Positions 1 to 9,597 of a stretch of 16,359 bases of DNA are shown piece by piece. The position numbers were made by a program, and so were the translations under genes. The notes beneath the pieces were generated by a model that saw nothing but the letters and a program-made list of their open reading frames with translations, ran no database searches and had not been told where the DNA came from. Position 1 is the first letter of the stretch; every line of letters starts with the position of its first letter. Origin of the DNA: Glomus cerebriforme (taxonomy: Eukaryota > Glomeromycota > Glomeromycetes > Glomerales > Glomeraceae); the NCBI GenBank assembly GCA_003550305.1, contig QKYT01000219.1:107471-123829 (forward strand), written 5' to 3'.

Positions 1-240
1 TTTTTTTGTTTTTTTTCTTTAAGAAATATTCTAACTAAACATTTTTTTTTGTAGATTTGGCTCTGGAAATTCAGAATTGGAAAAGAAATGTAAGTTTCAT
101 AACAAATTACTTCATCATTTTTCATTTTTTCTTTCTTTATTAGAAATATTCTAATTGACCGTTTCTTCTTTTTTGTAGTTTGCTTCTGAAATGTTGTTAC
201 GTTTAATCATTCTCTTGATTCCTTTATCTTAACTTTAATT
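1..240 (+). repeat. Two diverged tandem copies of an intron/exon-like unit
   Basis: A stretch starting AGAAATATTCTAA and ending in a T-rich tract plus GTAG occurs at 22-54 and again at 142-178, a period of about 120 bp. The bases after each GTAG are also similar (TTTGGCTCTGGAAAT and TTTGCTTCTGAAAT). Each GTAG resembles a 3' splice site, and a GTAAGT-like donor lies near 90. One reading joins two short open pieces across a putative intron of about 90 nt. This may be the end of a plus-strand gene with a duplicated intron, or just a degenerate repeat. No protein family is recognised. Confidence 0.3.
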
Positions 241-393
241 CTTTAGGTTCAAAAAATGAAAAATTAATTAAGTTTATGATGATAGAGTTAACAATATTTT
301 ATGTTTATTGAGTACAGTTCACTCTTTAATTGGTAAATAATATAGTATTTTTGAGGTAAAAGATATTTTATTATTCAATTGAAGTTATAAGAA

Positions 394-620
394 CTAAGGA
401 GAACTTAATAAAATTCTCAGGATATTTATACAAAAATAAAATATAAAGATATTAACTATTATAAATATAATAAAGATAATAAATATGTTAAATATAATAA
501 ATATAATAAAGAAAATAAATATATTAAATATCTTAACTATCCTAACTATAACTAAGATTATTAATATCACTACTATCATTAAGATCACTGTGATCATAGA
601 AATCACAATCATAGAGTGGC
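394..620. repeat. AT-rich low-complexity tract
   Basis: The sequence is a run of ATAATAAATATAAT-like words that grades into TAACTATCCTAACTATAACT and then ATCACTGTGATCAT. The 72-codon minus-strand open frame across it is almost only Ile, Phe, Val and Asn, as expected from composition, so it is not called as a gene. A short perfect hairpin GATCAC-T-GTGATC lies near 585-597. Confidence 0.7.
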
Positions 621-659
621 ACAGTACAGCATAGTAAATTAGTGCAGTAATATTTCATA

Positions 660-1074
660 CTAACAACTTTCTTCTCCTATAACTGAGCTCCTGTGATGGT
701 CCAATAAGGCCTGGTATTGAGTAGTTCCAATTCTTGAGATCATAGTTAAGGTCATATTTCTAAATCTATTGATTTGTTCAATTCCCAAGAATTCAAAGAT
801 GTAGTAAGTATGAACTACTACTTTCTGATAATATGGTGACATCAGTTTCATACAAAGAGCTCTTTCTGCTAGCATAGAAGTCTTAATTTCTATGACTTCT
901 CCAATATACTAAGCATTAGGAGGGTCTCTATATGGTTTCTTCTGCTAACGGCTCTTCTTAATTGTCAAAGAAGAGAATTAATCTGTTGACTTAGGGTTTT
1001 ATTTTCATTTTGCAAAGTAATATTACAACATTGTCTCTTTGAAAATCTTCAAGAATACATTCATAATTGTTCAT
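660..1074 (-). pseudogene. Broken ORF of unknown function downstream of the pol remnant
   Basis: From the ATG at 1074 one frame reads MNNYECILEDFQRDNVV and continues with stops. A second frame takes over near 900 and stays open to the stop at 660, containing words such as MLAERALCMKLMSPYYQK and FEFLGIEQINRFRNM. The amino-acid mix is balanced (His, Gln, Arg, Cys, Met) and unlike the Ile/Asn/Lys noise of the surrounding AT-rich DNA, which suggests real ancestral coding. It lies 22 bp beyond the pol stop on the same strand, so it could be a 3' accessory reading frame of that retroelement or an unrelated gene fragment. I do not recognise the family. Confidence 0.4.
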
Positions 1075-1095
1075 TTTTAATTCAAGAAATTACAA

Positions 1096-2325
1096 CTAGG
1101 GGTTGCCAGCTGTCCTGTCTTTATATATTTTCAGAAAACTTCTATTTACAGGAGTTTTTAGGATTTTTCCCAATAATTCCCTTAGTTTATAAGCGCCATT
1201 TCCAATTACATTATGGATATAATATGGTCCTTTCCATTTGGAGCTTAATTTTTCAAACCATTGCTTATCTAAAGTAGCACAATAGTATAAGACTTGATCA
1301 CCAATCTTAAATCTGATTTCATTTTTTAATTTCTTATCATGGAAATTCTTTTGTTTTTGTTGCTCAGATTTAATCTGCTATTGCACATTATTTCTAATAT
1401 CCAATAGGTACATCACTTGATGATCTATATGCTCTATTAAGTTAGATTCCTCTTCCATTTCTGTACTATCAGTGGGTAATTTTGCTTCTCTCCCATATAA
1501 AGGAAAAATGAAGATATCTTTGTGGTTGAATGTGCACTAGTATGATAAGCAAAGAGAACAGGGGCTATAAACTTATCCCAGTCATTCAAATGATTGGTAG
1601 CTGTTCGTGACAGGGCTTCTATTAGTGTTCTATTGAATTTTTTGACAAGTCCATTGGTCTGCAGATGGTAAGAGGTTGACATTAAATGTGTAATTTCAAA
1701 TTTCTTTAATAATCCTTTTAAGAGCTGATTATTAAAATGTGTTCCTCGATCAGTTAGGATTTTTTCAGGACAACTGTGATGGCAGATAATGCTTTTGTAT
1801 ATAAATATTACAGTTTCTTGTGCGGTAGCTTCTTTTACAGGCTTAGTTTCTGGCCATTTGGTCATGTAATCCATTACGATAATAATATATTTGTTTCCTT
1901 GAGATGTTACGTTTAAAGGTCCTACATAATCAATTCCAATTTGATAAAAAAGGTGCTCCAACTGGAATTGGATATAATGATTCTGTCACTTTGATTTTCC
2001 TCTTCTTTGGCATGCATCACATGACTCTACATAGGTACTAATGTCTTGAAACATTTGAGACCAAAAGAATCGCTTCTTCATCTTTTCTATCATTCTATCT
2101 TTGGAGGCATATGTGGCTGTGAGATCATTATAAAACATATATAGTACTGAGTTCATTTTGTATTTTATAACTATTTTAACTAAATTGTTCTAATTATTTC
2201 GATCTTTCTTAAATAATAAATTGTTTCTAACTAAATAATGTTTTGATTGGTTTTGTAACTGCTTTTTCTGTGTTTCACTAAAATCTAAGGGAAATGTATC
2301 TATATACTAAAAAATTCATGCCAAT
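1096..2325 (-). pseudogene. Ty3/Gypsy pol remnant 1: integrase region
   Basis: This is the 3' part of an LTR-retrotransposon polyprotein that would insert element cDNA into the genome. In minus-strand order: a linker with LVRNNLLFKKD; a zinc-binding module with the Cys pair CDACQRR, but Tyr at both expected His positions (codons 2130-2132 and 2109-2111); the integrase core with GIDYVGPL and LTDRGTHFNN supplying the two Asp; and a C-terminal tail with FKIGDQVLYY and SKWKGPYYIHNV, ending at a TAG at 1096-1098. The third catalytic residue is lost: GLVKKFN replaces the usual GLVERFN (codon 1641-1643). In-frame stops include TAG at 1378-1380 and a TGA after GKSK. Frameshifts lie near 1490 and 2290. 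Reverse transcriptase and RNase H are absent. The 5' side stops abruptly at about 2325, next to a candidate LTR of another element. Confidence 0.9.
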
Positions 2326-3033
2326 CTGTAGAGGTTTAGATTACCCTGTTGTCACTTATATCTGCTACCCATCAGTAGACTAAAATTAAGTGTTACTTTA
2401 ACATTATGCTTGGTTTAAATTTAACGTACCTTTCTTTCTTCTATATCTTTAAATTTAATTTATTTCTGGACTTAAAATATTAGAATAAAAAAAATCATAT
2501 AAAAATATTTATGCTACTTCAGGACTAATAGAACTATTATGTTCAGGCCTTTTTCGCTAAAGAAATAATTAAGGATTGTGTATTTTAAATATTTGTTTTA
2601 TTTATTTTTAATTATGAGTTAAAAGTAAAAGTTCTAACAAAAGAATTTTCCCAGCTCTTTTATAATTAATTTGGTGATCTACTTGTTTCACTAAACTATG
2701 TTTCACTAACTACTCATAATACTTCATTTCTTCATTTCTCTCTTTCTTTCCCTTATTTCACTGAGCTATAAATAAATTACCCCTTTATGATGTAATTGTA
2801 CTCCTCCATTAAATGATCTGCAATAACTCATTAATCATGTTGATCATTTATTCTACAATGTTCTACAATGTTCTACAATATTTGTACTATTATAAATCAT
2901 GTATTAATAAACTAAACTATAAATAAATCAAACTATAAATAAACTATTTTAAAATATAAATATTAATTATCATACTATAAATATTATTTCCAACTATAAT
3001 CTTTACATGATCTATCCTATAACTTTGGCTACA
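2326..3033 (-). repeat. Candidate 3' LTR of Ty3/Gypsy element 2
   Basis: On the minus strand the segment begins TGTAGCC directly after a purine-rich tract and ends CTACA, giving a 5-bp TGTAG...CTACA terminal inverted repeat, the usual LTR arrangement. It sits where a 3' LTR should be: just past the element 2 pol stop (3065), and the element 1 pol reading (DWHEFF) begins immediately after it. Inside are a triple tandem TTCTACAATG at 2851-2880 and two AACTATAAATAAA copies near 2914-2943. The body is AT-rich with no coding. No 5' LTR is in the window to compare, so the 708-bp extent is inferred. Confidence 0.45.
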
Positions 3034-3047
3034 GTTTTCCCTCTGCC
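3034..3047 (-). promoter_or_regulatory. Candidate polypurine tract
   Basis: The minus strand reads GGCAGAGGGAAAAC, one C short of all-purine at each end, directly before the TGTAG that starts the candidate LTR. In Ty3/Gypsy elements such a tract primes plus-strand DNA synthesis. It lies 18 bp past the pol stop, in the expected place. Confidence 0.5.
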
Positions 3048-3064
3048 TTAAAATTTGAGTCCCT

Positions 3065-4240
3065 TCAAATTCGAACTATAACTTCAAAATTCGATCTATC
3101 CATATATTCTTTCAACAATTCTCCATTCACTGGCATTTTCAATATCTTTCCTTCCATAGTTTTAATTTTATATGATCCTTTAGAGATTATTTCATGTATA
3201 TAATAGAATCCTTTCCAGTTTTCCAGACTATTGTTTCTCTTTTGCTGCGTTGTAATATAATACTTTATCTCCTATTTGAAATTTCTTCTTTAATTTATTT
3301 TTCTTGTCATGATATAACTTCTGCTTATCTTGAGATTTATTGACATTTTCTCTGGCTTGGTTTCTAATTTTTGGTAATTTCTCAATTAATCCAGTAATTC
3401 TATCAGTCATGGTAATTTCTCTGTCTTTCAAATTCAGTAGTGTTTTCATTTGTCTCCTATACATTAAATATCCTGGTTCCATTTTTGTTAAATCGTTCTT
3501 TTTGGTTTGATATGCAAATAAAACTCCTGGTACTTTTAAATCCCAATCTTTAATATTATTCAACTTTGCCAATGATTCACATAATGTCTTATTAAATCTT
3601 TCAATTAATCCATTTGTTTTCAGATGGTACGGTATTGAAAAATTATGTCTTATCTGAAATTCTTCCATTAACAGTCTTATTAATTCATTATTAAAATGAC
3701 TTCCTCTATCACTTAATATTTTTTTTGGACATCCATGTCTACAAATTATATCCTCATAAATAAATCTTGCAATTCCTTTAGCATCAGCTGTTTCTAATGC
3801 TCTTCTGGCCACTTAGTAAAATAATCCATTGCTGTAACGATATATCTATTCTTCCTTTCTGTTATCGGTAATGGTCCCACAATATCAATTCCAATCTGGT
3901 AAAATGGTTCCCTAACTTTGATTGTATTCAATTCATGTTTTCCAATTGGTTTCCCTTTTCTTTGACAATTATCGCATGATTTAACATATATTTCTATATC
4001 TTGTCTCATTCCTTCCCAGCAATATTTGTCTTTAATTCTTCCATATGTTGCTTCAATTCAAAATGTCCTGATAATTCATGATCATGTGCAATATACATTA
4101 ATCCTTCAAATTCCCATTTCCTAATCACTCTCAAATTTTTGTTCTCTTTTGTTCTATATAGTAGATTATCTTTAATCTTATAATTTTGTTCTTTTTCTAT
4201 ATTTTTGACTATTTCATTATATTTATTCTCTTCCATTCCT
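3065..4240 (-). pseudogene. Ty3/Gypsy pol remnant 2: integrase region
   Basis: This second pol 3' fragment is clearly different in sequence from remnant 1. In minus-strand order: linker YKIKDNLLYRTKENKNLRV; zinc-binding module with both His (AHDHELSGHF) and both Cys (CDNCQRKG); integrase core with GIDIVGPL, LSDRGSHFNN and GLIERFNKTL, so the D,D,E residues all remain; then a basic linker with KFQIGDKVLYY and the C-terminal tail WKGFYYIHEI...KILKMPVNGELL, ending at TGA 3065-3067. The reading is split by frameshifts near 4050, 3808 and 3230, so no full integrase can be made from this copy. Intact catalytic residues suggest it died later, or mainly by indels, compared with remnant 1. RT and RNase H are missing. 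Confidence 0.9.
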
Positions 4241-4261
4241 TAATATATTTTCTAGTTTTAT

Positions 4262-4670
4262 TTAAAAAGGTAAAATAAACTTTAATTCTCTCTCTTCAAA
4301 TAATATACAACGATAACTTATATTTTCATGTATATTTCTAATCCAATATTTTCAGTAGTCATTTTGCTCCTTTAACAATCTTTCGACTTGTTTATATACT
4401 TTCTCCCAACTTTTGTTATCATTTTTGATTTCTACTTTCCTGTATTTTCCTTCATTCTCATAAATATTCTGATGTTCCTTAAACATTTTATCCATATCCA
4501 TATATTCCTTTTCATTCAGTGTTTCATAAGATACTTTATGTCCTCCACTACTTTTCTTAGTTTCTCTTCCTATATAATTATTTCAATATTCCTTATTTTC
4601 TAAAAATATCACGATTGCATTATCTATAATTTCTTTATATTTGTAATTATCTAAATTTTTGAAATATTAT
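4262..4670 (-). pseudogene. Coding block upstream of integrase 2, unknown domain
   Basis: One minus-strand frame gives about 135 coherent residues with only three stops, the last (TAA) just after ILPF. Words read in order include NLDNYKYKEIIDNAI, YIGRETKKSSGGHKVSYETL, MDMDKMFKEHQNIYENEGKY, NKSWEKVYKQVERLLKEQN, YWIRNIHENISYRC and FEERELKFILPF. It runs into the integrase zinc-binding module in the same orientation, so it is probably part of the same polyprotein. I see no RNase H motif, which would normally be here, so this may be an extra domain particular to this element family or a captured gene piece. A plus-strand frame at 4388-4603 is only its shadow. Confidence 0.55.
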
Positions 4671-5049
4671 TGGTAAAGAAGTACTAGCAGTTGATGATGT
4701 AATTTATTATCATGTAATTAGAAAATTACAAATTAATAATTTCTTATGTTTTGACTCATTTTTATATTCTTAATATTTTTAAAATATATAAATACTACCA
4801 TATCTCTTGTTACTATTATCCAACTCATCCCTCTAAACTCCCTTATCTTCCTTATACTGTATATGAGAACTTTCTCGTATCAGGTAAGGAAAACCAGTCA
4901 GATAGTTGAGTATCTCCTAAATGGCTGGTTGGTTTAGATTAGAATTTCCTCTTCATTTTTTTTATATATCAGATACTGTATTGATTACTTTACTTTAATT
5001 ATAAGCTCATATTATAGTAATAATACCCATACGAATAGATAAGACAAAG
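4671..5049. other. AT-rich spacer, no gene seen
   Basis: I see no coding sequence, RNA gene or clear repeat. A weak hairpin pairs ACCAGTCA near 4891 with TGGCTGGT near 4922. If element 2 had a 5' LTR it is not here: no TGTAG...CTACA bounded segment with a primer site is visible. Confidence 0.5.
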
Positions 5050-6144
5050 ATGTCAAAATTTGGAGAAAATGGAAATTTGATGAATTCTAAAAAGAAAATT
5101 AGATTTTGTTTTGGTGGAAATAAGCGAAGTTCTATGACTCAGTCAGTAAATGGATGATGAAATTGGTGTTAAGAAAAATAAAATACCAAAAAAAATAGTA
5201 TTGGACATTTATATTAACAGAACAAATAACATCACAGTAGAAACTGTTGAACCAAGAAGGGCTTCTTCACCAACAGCTATTTCTTCTTTAACAACTACTC
5301 CTTCATTATCAGCAATTACTCCTTCAACAAAAAAATACTGCAGAATTTTTTTACTTTTGGTGAAATATTATGCGAATTGAAAGTTAGGTAATAAAATGGA
5401 AGTTATTAAACAAATAAACATATCAAAAAGATCAAAGAGAATAAGACAAATCCTGGAGATAACAATAAACAAATATTGTTTTGATGGTTGATACAAACAT
5501 AAAGGATATTAACTTTAGAGTATATATCAAGATCTTTAAATGGATTGAAATAAAAATGAATCCAGAAAAAACTTCATTTTGTGATTAAATGACAATTTTA
5601 ATTTGAATTAAAAAGGAAAAATAAAAATAAATCAAAAATATAGAAGGACAATGTTGTGAAAACTATGGGATAGAAAAATTAATGAATAAACAAATAGTTA
5701 AAATATCAAATAGAACATCATAGGAAAAACTGTGTGAATGGGATAAAACAATAAAGAAATGGGTATAACAACAAAAATCTGGACAATTAAGAAATAGATT
5801 TGTAACAAATTAATGCATTCTAGAAAAGTAGTTATTTAATTTAGTGATAATATTAATTTTAGTTTATTATTTAGTTTACAATTTTCAAAGGAAAAAAATA
5901 GAATTATTTAAAGTTAATTGTTAAAATGAAAGATATTTGTATTATGATAATGTTTTTGAAATGGCTACACTAAGTAAAAATAAAGTTATTGATGATTTTG
6001 CAAGATAGAGTTGTATCCATATAATAGGTTAAAAAAGGCAAAAATTTATTGCTGAACGTTTGATGTCTTATCCCGATACTCAAATTATAATTTCATAATT
6101 ACGTGCCGCAGTTAGAATCGTCCCACACAGATCGCATACACACT
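5050..6144 (+). pseudogene. Strongly decayed possible gene, Ser/Thr-rich start, unknown family
   Basis: An ATG at 5050 opens MSKFGENGNLMNSKKK... to a TGA at 5155-5157. The overlapping frame from 5150 continues with MDDEIGVKKNKIPKK and a Ser/Thr/Pro-rich stretch (RRASSPTAISSLTTTPSL) to 5380. From 5487 one frame keeps giving gene-like stretches between stops: NIEGQCCENYGIEKLMNK, KLCEWDKTIKKWV, QKSGQLRNRFVTN, YDNVFEMATLSKNKVIDDF and KFIAERLMSYPDTQIIIS, ending near 6144. About one stop per 15 codons shows it is dead if it ever was a gene. No domain is recognised, and chance in AT-rich DNA is not excluded. Confidence 0.3.
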
Positions 6145-6268
6145 AAACCACATATGAAACTATTTTTTTTCAAATAATAATCTTTTATTGGTTACTAATT
6201 TAATTAAATTCTGTTACAGCATGTCACAATGGTTGATTAAATTGATTAAAATTTCGTTCTTCCTTGAA

Positions 6269-6533
6269 TTTTTTTTTTTGTAATATAAGAAAAATGATGT
6301 TTTTTTATCGGGTTGTATATCAATTTTATTAACGTAAAAAACAAAATACATATAAAAAGAAAAAAAGATATAACTAGCTCCTCAACTATCACAAATGATG
6401 AACCTTGACGAACTCAACCTTGCATTATACTTCCAGTACTACTGGCCAACTGAATGTATTAAGTCGAAATATCAGCATCTGTCAAATGAAATATACACAT
6501 AGTTAACAAAAATGACTATAATATTGTAACCAA
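6269..6533 (-). mobile_element. LINE 3' UTR and poly-A tail
   Basis: On the minus strand the noncoding stretch after the LINE stop ends in a run of eleven A (T run on the plus strand at 6269-6279). A terminal A-run on the coding strand is the signature left by target-primed reverse transcription. No clear target-site duplication could be matched to the other end near 7175. Confidence 0.5.
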
Positions 6534-7171
6534 TTACCCAAATACAATAGAATTATAAAGACTATCTAAATTAATATTTATATTAGAAGAATTAGTATTT
6601 GGTAATGAACGACTATTATTCAATTTCTTTTTAAGTTTAGATCTTCTATCTATACCAGCGTTGAATTCATCCAAAATAAATTGATTACAACGTGGTTTCC
6701 AAATATTTTCATTAATATTTATATAAATTCTATTTAAAAATAAAGAAATAATTGATCTAGTAATATTAATATTTTTAGTAGCGTTATTGATAATGTTAGT
6801 TAAAGATCCTGGAACGAAACCTTTAATAATATCAATAAAATTCACATGATCAGGATCCGGTTGCACATTCCATAAATGATCATGTGATAAAAACCTATTA
6901 GAAAAATCTTTAATTGTCTAATTAAAGTAACTAAATATTTTTGATTATTAAACATAATATTGTTTAATATTACTGAATGATTTTTGCATATCCAGATGTG
7001 ATTAAAACTTTCAAGTTCATCTTTACAATTTGGGCAATTCCAATCGTCATATAAATTGGGCCTTCGCTTCTTGATGTATTCTATCATAGGTAATTCCTCA
7101 AGAAGAAATTTAATTTTGTGTGATTTTTTGTTACTAGCAAAACATAACATTTCCATAGTATTCCAAATCAT
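6534..7171 (-). pseudogene. LINE-type reverse transcriptase, C-terminal fragment
   Basis: Two overlapping minus-strand frames make one broken protein end. The first (7171 to 6842) has LLEELPMIEYIKKRRPNLY and then a CCHC-like knuckle, CPNCKDELESFNHIWIC (C-x2-C-x9-H-x3-C), typical of the region after the reverse transcriptase in Rhizophagus LINE-like elements. After a frameshift near 6905 the second frame reads SHDHLWNVQPDPDHV and continues with IWKPRCNQF and a basic stretch (DRRSKLKKKLN), ending at 6534. The polymerase and endonuclease domains are absent, so this is a 5'-truncated insertion, as is usual for LINEs. Its 5' edge abuts the start of the Cys-rich gene trace on the other strand. Confidence 0.7.
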
Positions 7172-7188
7172 AATTAATTTTTATTTAG

Positions 7189-7981
7189 GTTAAATTACAA
7201 GAATTTTATGATCACTGCTGTACATCACGTCATTATTTCTTTCAAATAAAAAAATGTGGTGTAATGGACTGCAACATTTGCAAGCCAATAAGGAGTGATG
7301 AACTTGATTTTTCTCAAGTTCATTCATTACCTGATCCAATTCCAGTAACTGATAAAACTAGTTATAAACAATTTTCAGATGTATATAGTACAATTACAAC
7401 AGAGCAACATAGACCATCTTTATTAACTTAACAACAAAAAAAGAAAAGAACCCAAATAGGATTTGGTCCTACTGCTCAATTTGTTAGAAATGTTGGGTCG
7501 GTAATTGAATATTGCGAATGCAATAAATGGCATGTACTATATAGCAAAAGTAAATTGTCTTCCTTTGAAATATCCTCTTTGGAAAGGTATCTAGATACTA
7601 TTCAATATGTATGTGGTGATTCTTTTGAAGCTTTAGCAAATTCAAGAGCAGAAATGGAAAATATTGAACAAAGTGGATCTGATAATGGTGATGAGAATAG
7701 TGAACATGATGATGATGGAGAAATTTTTAAGAAAGTAAAAGTTGATGATGGGTTAGTATGTAATAATCCAACTGAAGTTNCCTATTATTCAAGTGGTATA
7801 TTTGAAGAAATTTGTTTTCAGTGTGAAAAAGTACCAGAAGATGGAGGCAATGAATCTGATAAAGTTAGTGTAATTGAAGGATATTATTACTATTGTGAGG
7901 AGTGTTCTACAGCAGCTTCAAGCAAAAAAAAAACGTGTTAAGGATACTAAGTTCAAAGTAACAAAAAGGCAACGAAAATAA
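7189..7981 (+). pseudogene. Cys-rich uncharacterised protein, partial, one stop and one frameshift
   Basis: Translation in a single frame runs from the codon after a TTTATTTAG (a likely 3' splice site at 7186-7188) to 7941, broken once by TAA at 7429-7431. Features: FYDHCCTSRHYFFQIKKCG with C-x4-C-x2-C (CGVMDCNICKP); LPDPIPVTDKTSYKQFSDVYSTITTEQHRPS split by short gaps; YCECNKWHVLYSKSK; an acidic stretch; and CxxC pairs CFQC and CEEC, which could bind zinc. At the A-run 7924-7933 a one-base shift would extend the end as a very basic tail (RVKDTKFKVTKRQRK) to a stop at 7981. The motif layout matches a multicopy uncharacterised family I associate with Rhizophagus and some animals, possibly transposon-linked; the function is unknown. 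An ambiguous base lies at 7780. The upstream exons are missing, where the LINE sits. It could be a recent pseudogene or carry sequencing errors. Confidence 0.65.
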
Positions 7982-8228
7982 TATGTAAAAATTTGTTATA
8001 TAATAAAGTATAACGCTATATCTGATATTTTGCGATTTTTAATATGTAAAGTCATGTGATAAAAGATTTTACTATAAAAAAAAATCCATGAATTTTTGTA
8101 AAACTGGGGCGGCCGGTCTAAAATTTTTTTTTTGCCTGGCCTAATGGCAATAATGCAATAATCTTTGTTTAAAAATAAAATAATTAAAAAGTTTTGCCAA
8201 TGTCCAAATTTGGCTTTAAATTGATAAA

Positions 8229-8270
8229 AATGACCTAGTCTGGATTGGTTTAAAGCAAGACAGGGTCATT
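8229..8270. repeat. Short imperfect inverted repeat
   Basis: AATGACCTAGTCT pairs with AGACAGGGTCATT across a 16-nt loop, with two mismatches in 13 bp. It could be a hairpin or a remnant of a small palindromic element. Confidence 0.45.
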
Positions 8271-8450
8271 AAGAATCACAATGAAATGAATGAATAACCA
8301 AATATGGTAGTTTTGGAGAACAAAAGCAATTTTTAAAAAAGAAAATGGTATTTAGCAGTTTAAAAGAACGTGGCCAGAAGATAATAATTAGTAAGAAAGA
8401 GATAAAAGGTATTTAAATTATTAAAGAATTATATGAATTTCTTGATTTTC

Positions 8451-8533
8451 AATATCGGAGAAACTTTTAACTTTGTTTAATCGATCAAATAATAATATGG
8501 ATTATTCCAAAATTCAAATCTCTCTCCGATATT
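8451..8533. repeat. 11-bp perfect inverted repeat, 61-bp spacer
   Basis: AATATCGGAGA at 8451-8461 is matched exactly by TCTCCGATATT at 8523-8533. The arms include CGG, which is rare in this AT-rich DNA. This may be the ends of a tiny non-autonomous element or a chance pairing. Confidence 0.4.
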
Positions 8534-9597
8534 CACGTGATATTTAACCAATTTTTGGGGGGAATTTTTGATTCAATTGATTTAATTTAGTTTTCAATAG
8601 CACTAAAAAAAGGAATAAAATACTCTGATTTTCAAATTTATTATTGGTTTTATTTTTAGCTTTGTTAAACATTTCACGATTTATTGCTTTTGATTCTTAA
8701 AATATCAATTAATTACAAAAGATTTATGATTTGTTTCAGCATGCTGATATATAACTAATATTATTTTCATAATGCTGATTATAAAGAAAAAAAATTTTGA
8801 AAATATCAAACTGATCAAACAAAAGCGCCATTTGGTTACAAACTATAATTTATATGAAAGTTCAGAAGTAGCACCAAATTCATCAATTATATTATCTAAA
8901 ATAAGAGAACAAAAGATATAATAGAAAGATATTTTAAGAAACAATAAAAAAATTTGTTCAAATTTAATTTATCATGAAATGTCTAAAAAAAGCAACAACA
9001 ATTTTTCTAGTATTATTGTATAATTGGAATTTAAAACCTTAGGTTTCAAAAATTAGTGATAATTTAGATTATTTTTATATTATTAATTTATTCTCATCCG
9101 AATGGTCTGGTACATTTTATTCTTATTGGTCAAATTTCGGGCTAGGTCAATTTTAGTTATACTGAATTCCTGATTGCATGCACAACAAAAAAAAAATCCA
9201 GTTGCATAACTAAATAATATTTTACATGATACGGAAAAAAATTATGCATTTAATTATATAAAGAAGAATAAAACTCTTTAGTTTTTCCTCCCTCCAAAAA
9301 AAAAACAAAAAAAGCAACAAAAATTATCAATGAAATTTTTACAAACTTCTGATAAAATTATCGCAATAAATCCTTACCTACATTATCATAAAATATATAT
9401 TCTTTTTATTCTCTCCCAAAGGTTTAAATGTTTAATCCTATTAATTACACACACTTTATAAGCCAGGTTATAAGTACTTATAGATTTATTATAAATTCTA
9501 TCAACAGTTAAAGCAACAATAGTACATTAAATAATTGGATTAAACTAACACAGCGTGTACAGTGACACAAATTAAGATTAAAAAAGAAAATTAAAAT

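Larger units (their letters stand above)
7982..9597. other. AT-rich spacer with small inverted repeats
   Basis: No convincing gene. A GC spot (GGGGCGGCCGG near 8106) follows the Cys-rich gene. Short open stretches occur (8346-8417, with gene-like residues after its stop; 8772-8921, 49 codons), but they have no recognisable motif. Two inverted repeats are listed separately. The rest is A/T homopolymer-rich sequence. Confidence 0.5.

Noticed and set aside
394..612. 72-aa minus-strand membrane-like protein
   Set aside because: Its Ile/Phe/Val/Asn repeats come from AT-rich low-complexity DNA.
4388..4603. Plus-strand 71-aa hydrophobic protein
   Set aside because: It is the reverse strand of the coding block upstream of integrase 2; the minus strand has the protein-like composition.
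1096..4670. An active autonomous LTR retrotransposon
   Set aside because: There is no gag, RT or RNase H, no LTR pair, and frameshifts and stops occur in both pol fragments.
8772..8921. 49-codon plus-strand ORF
   Set aside because: It has somewhat protein-like residues but is short, has no motif and no flanking continuation; not enough to call.
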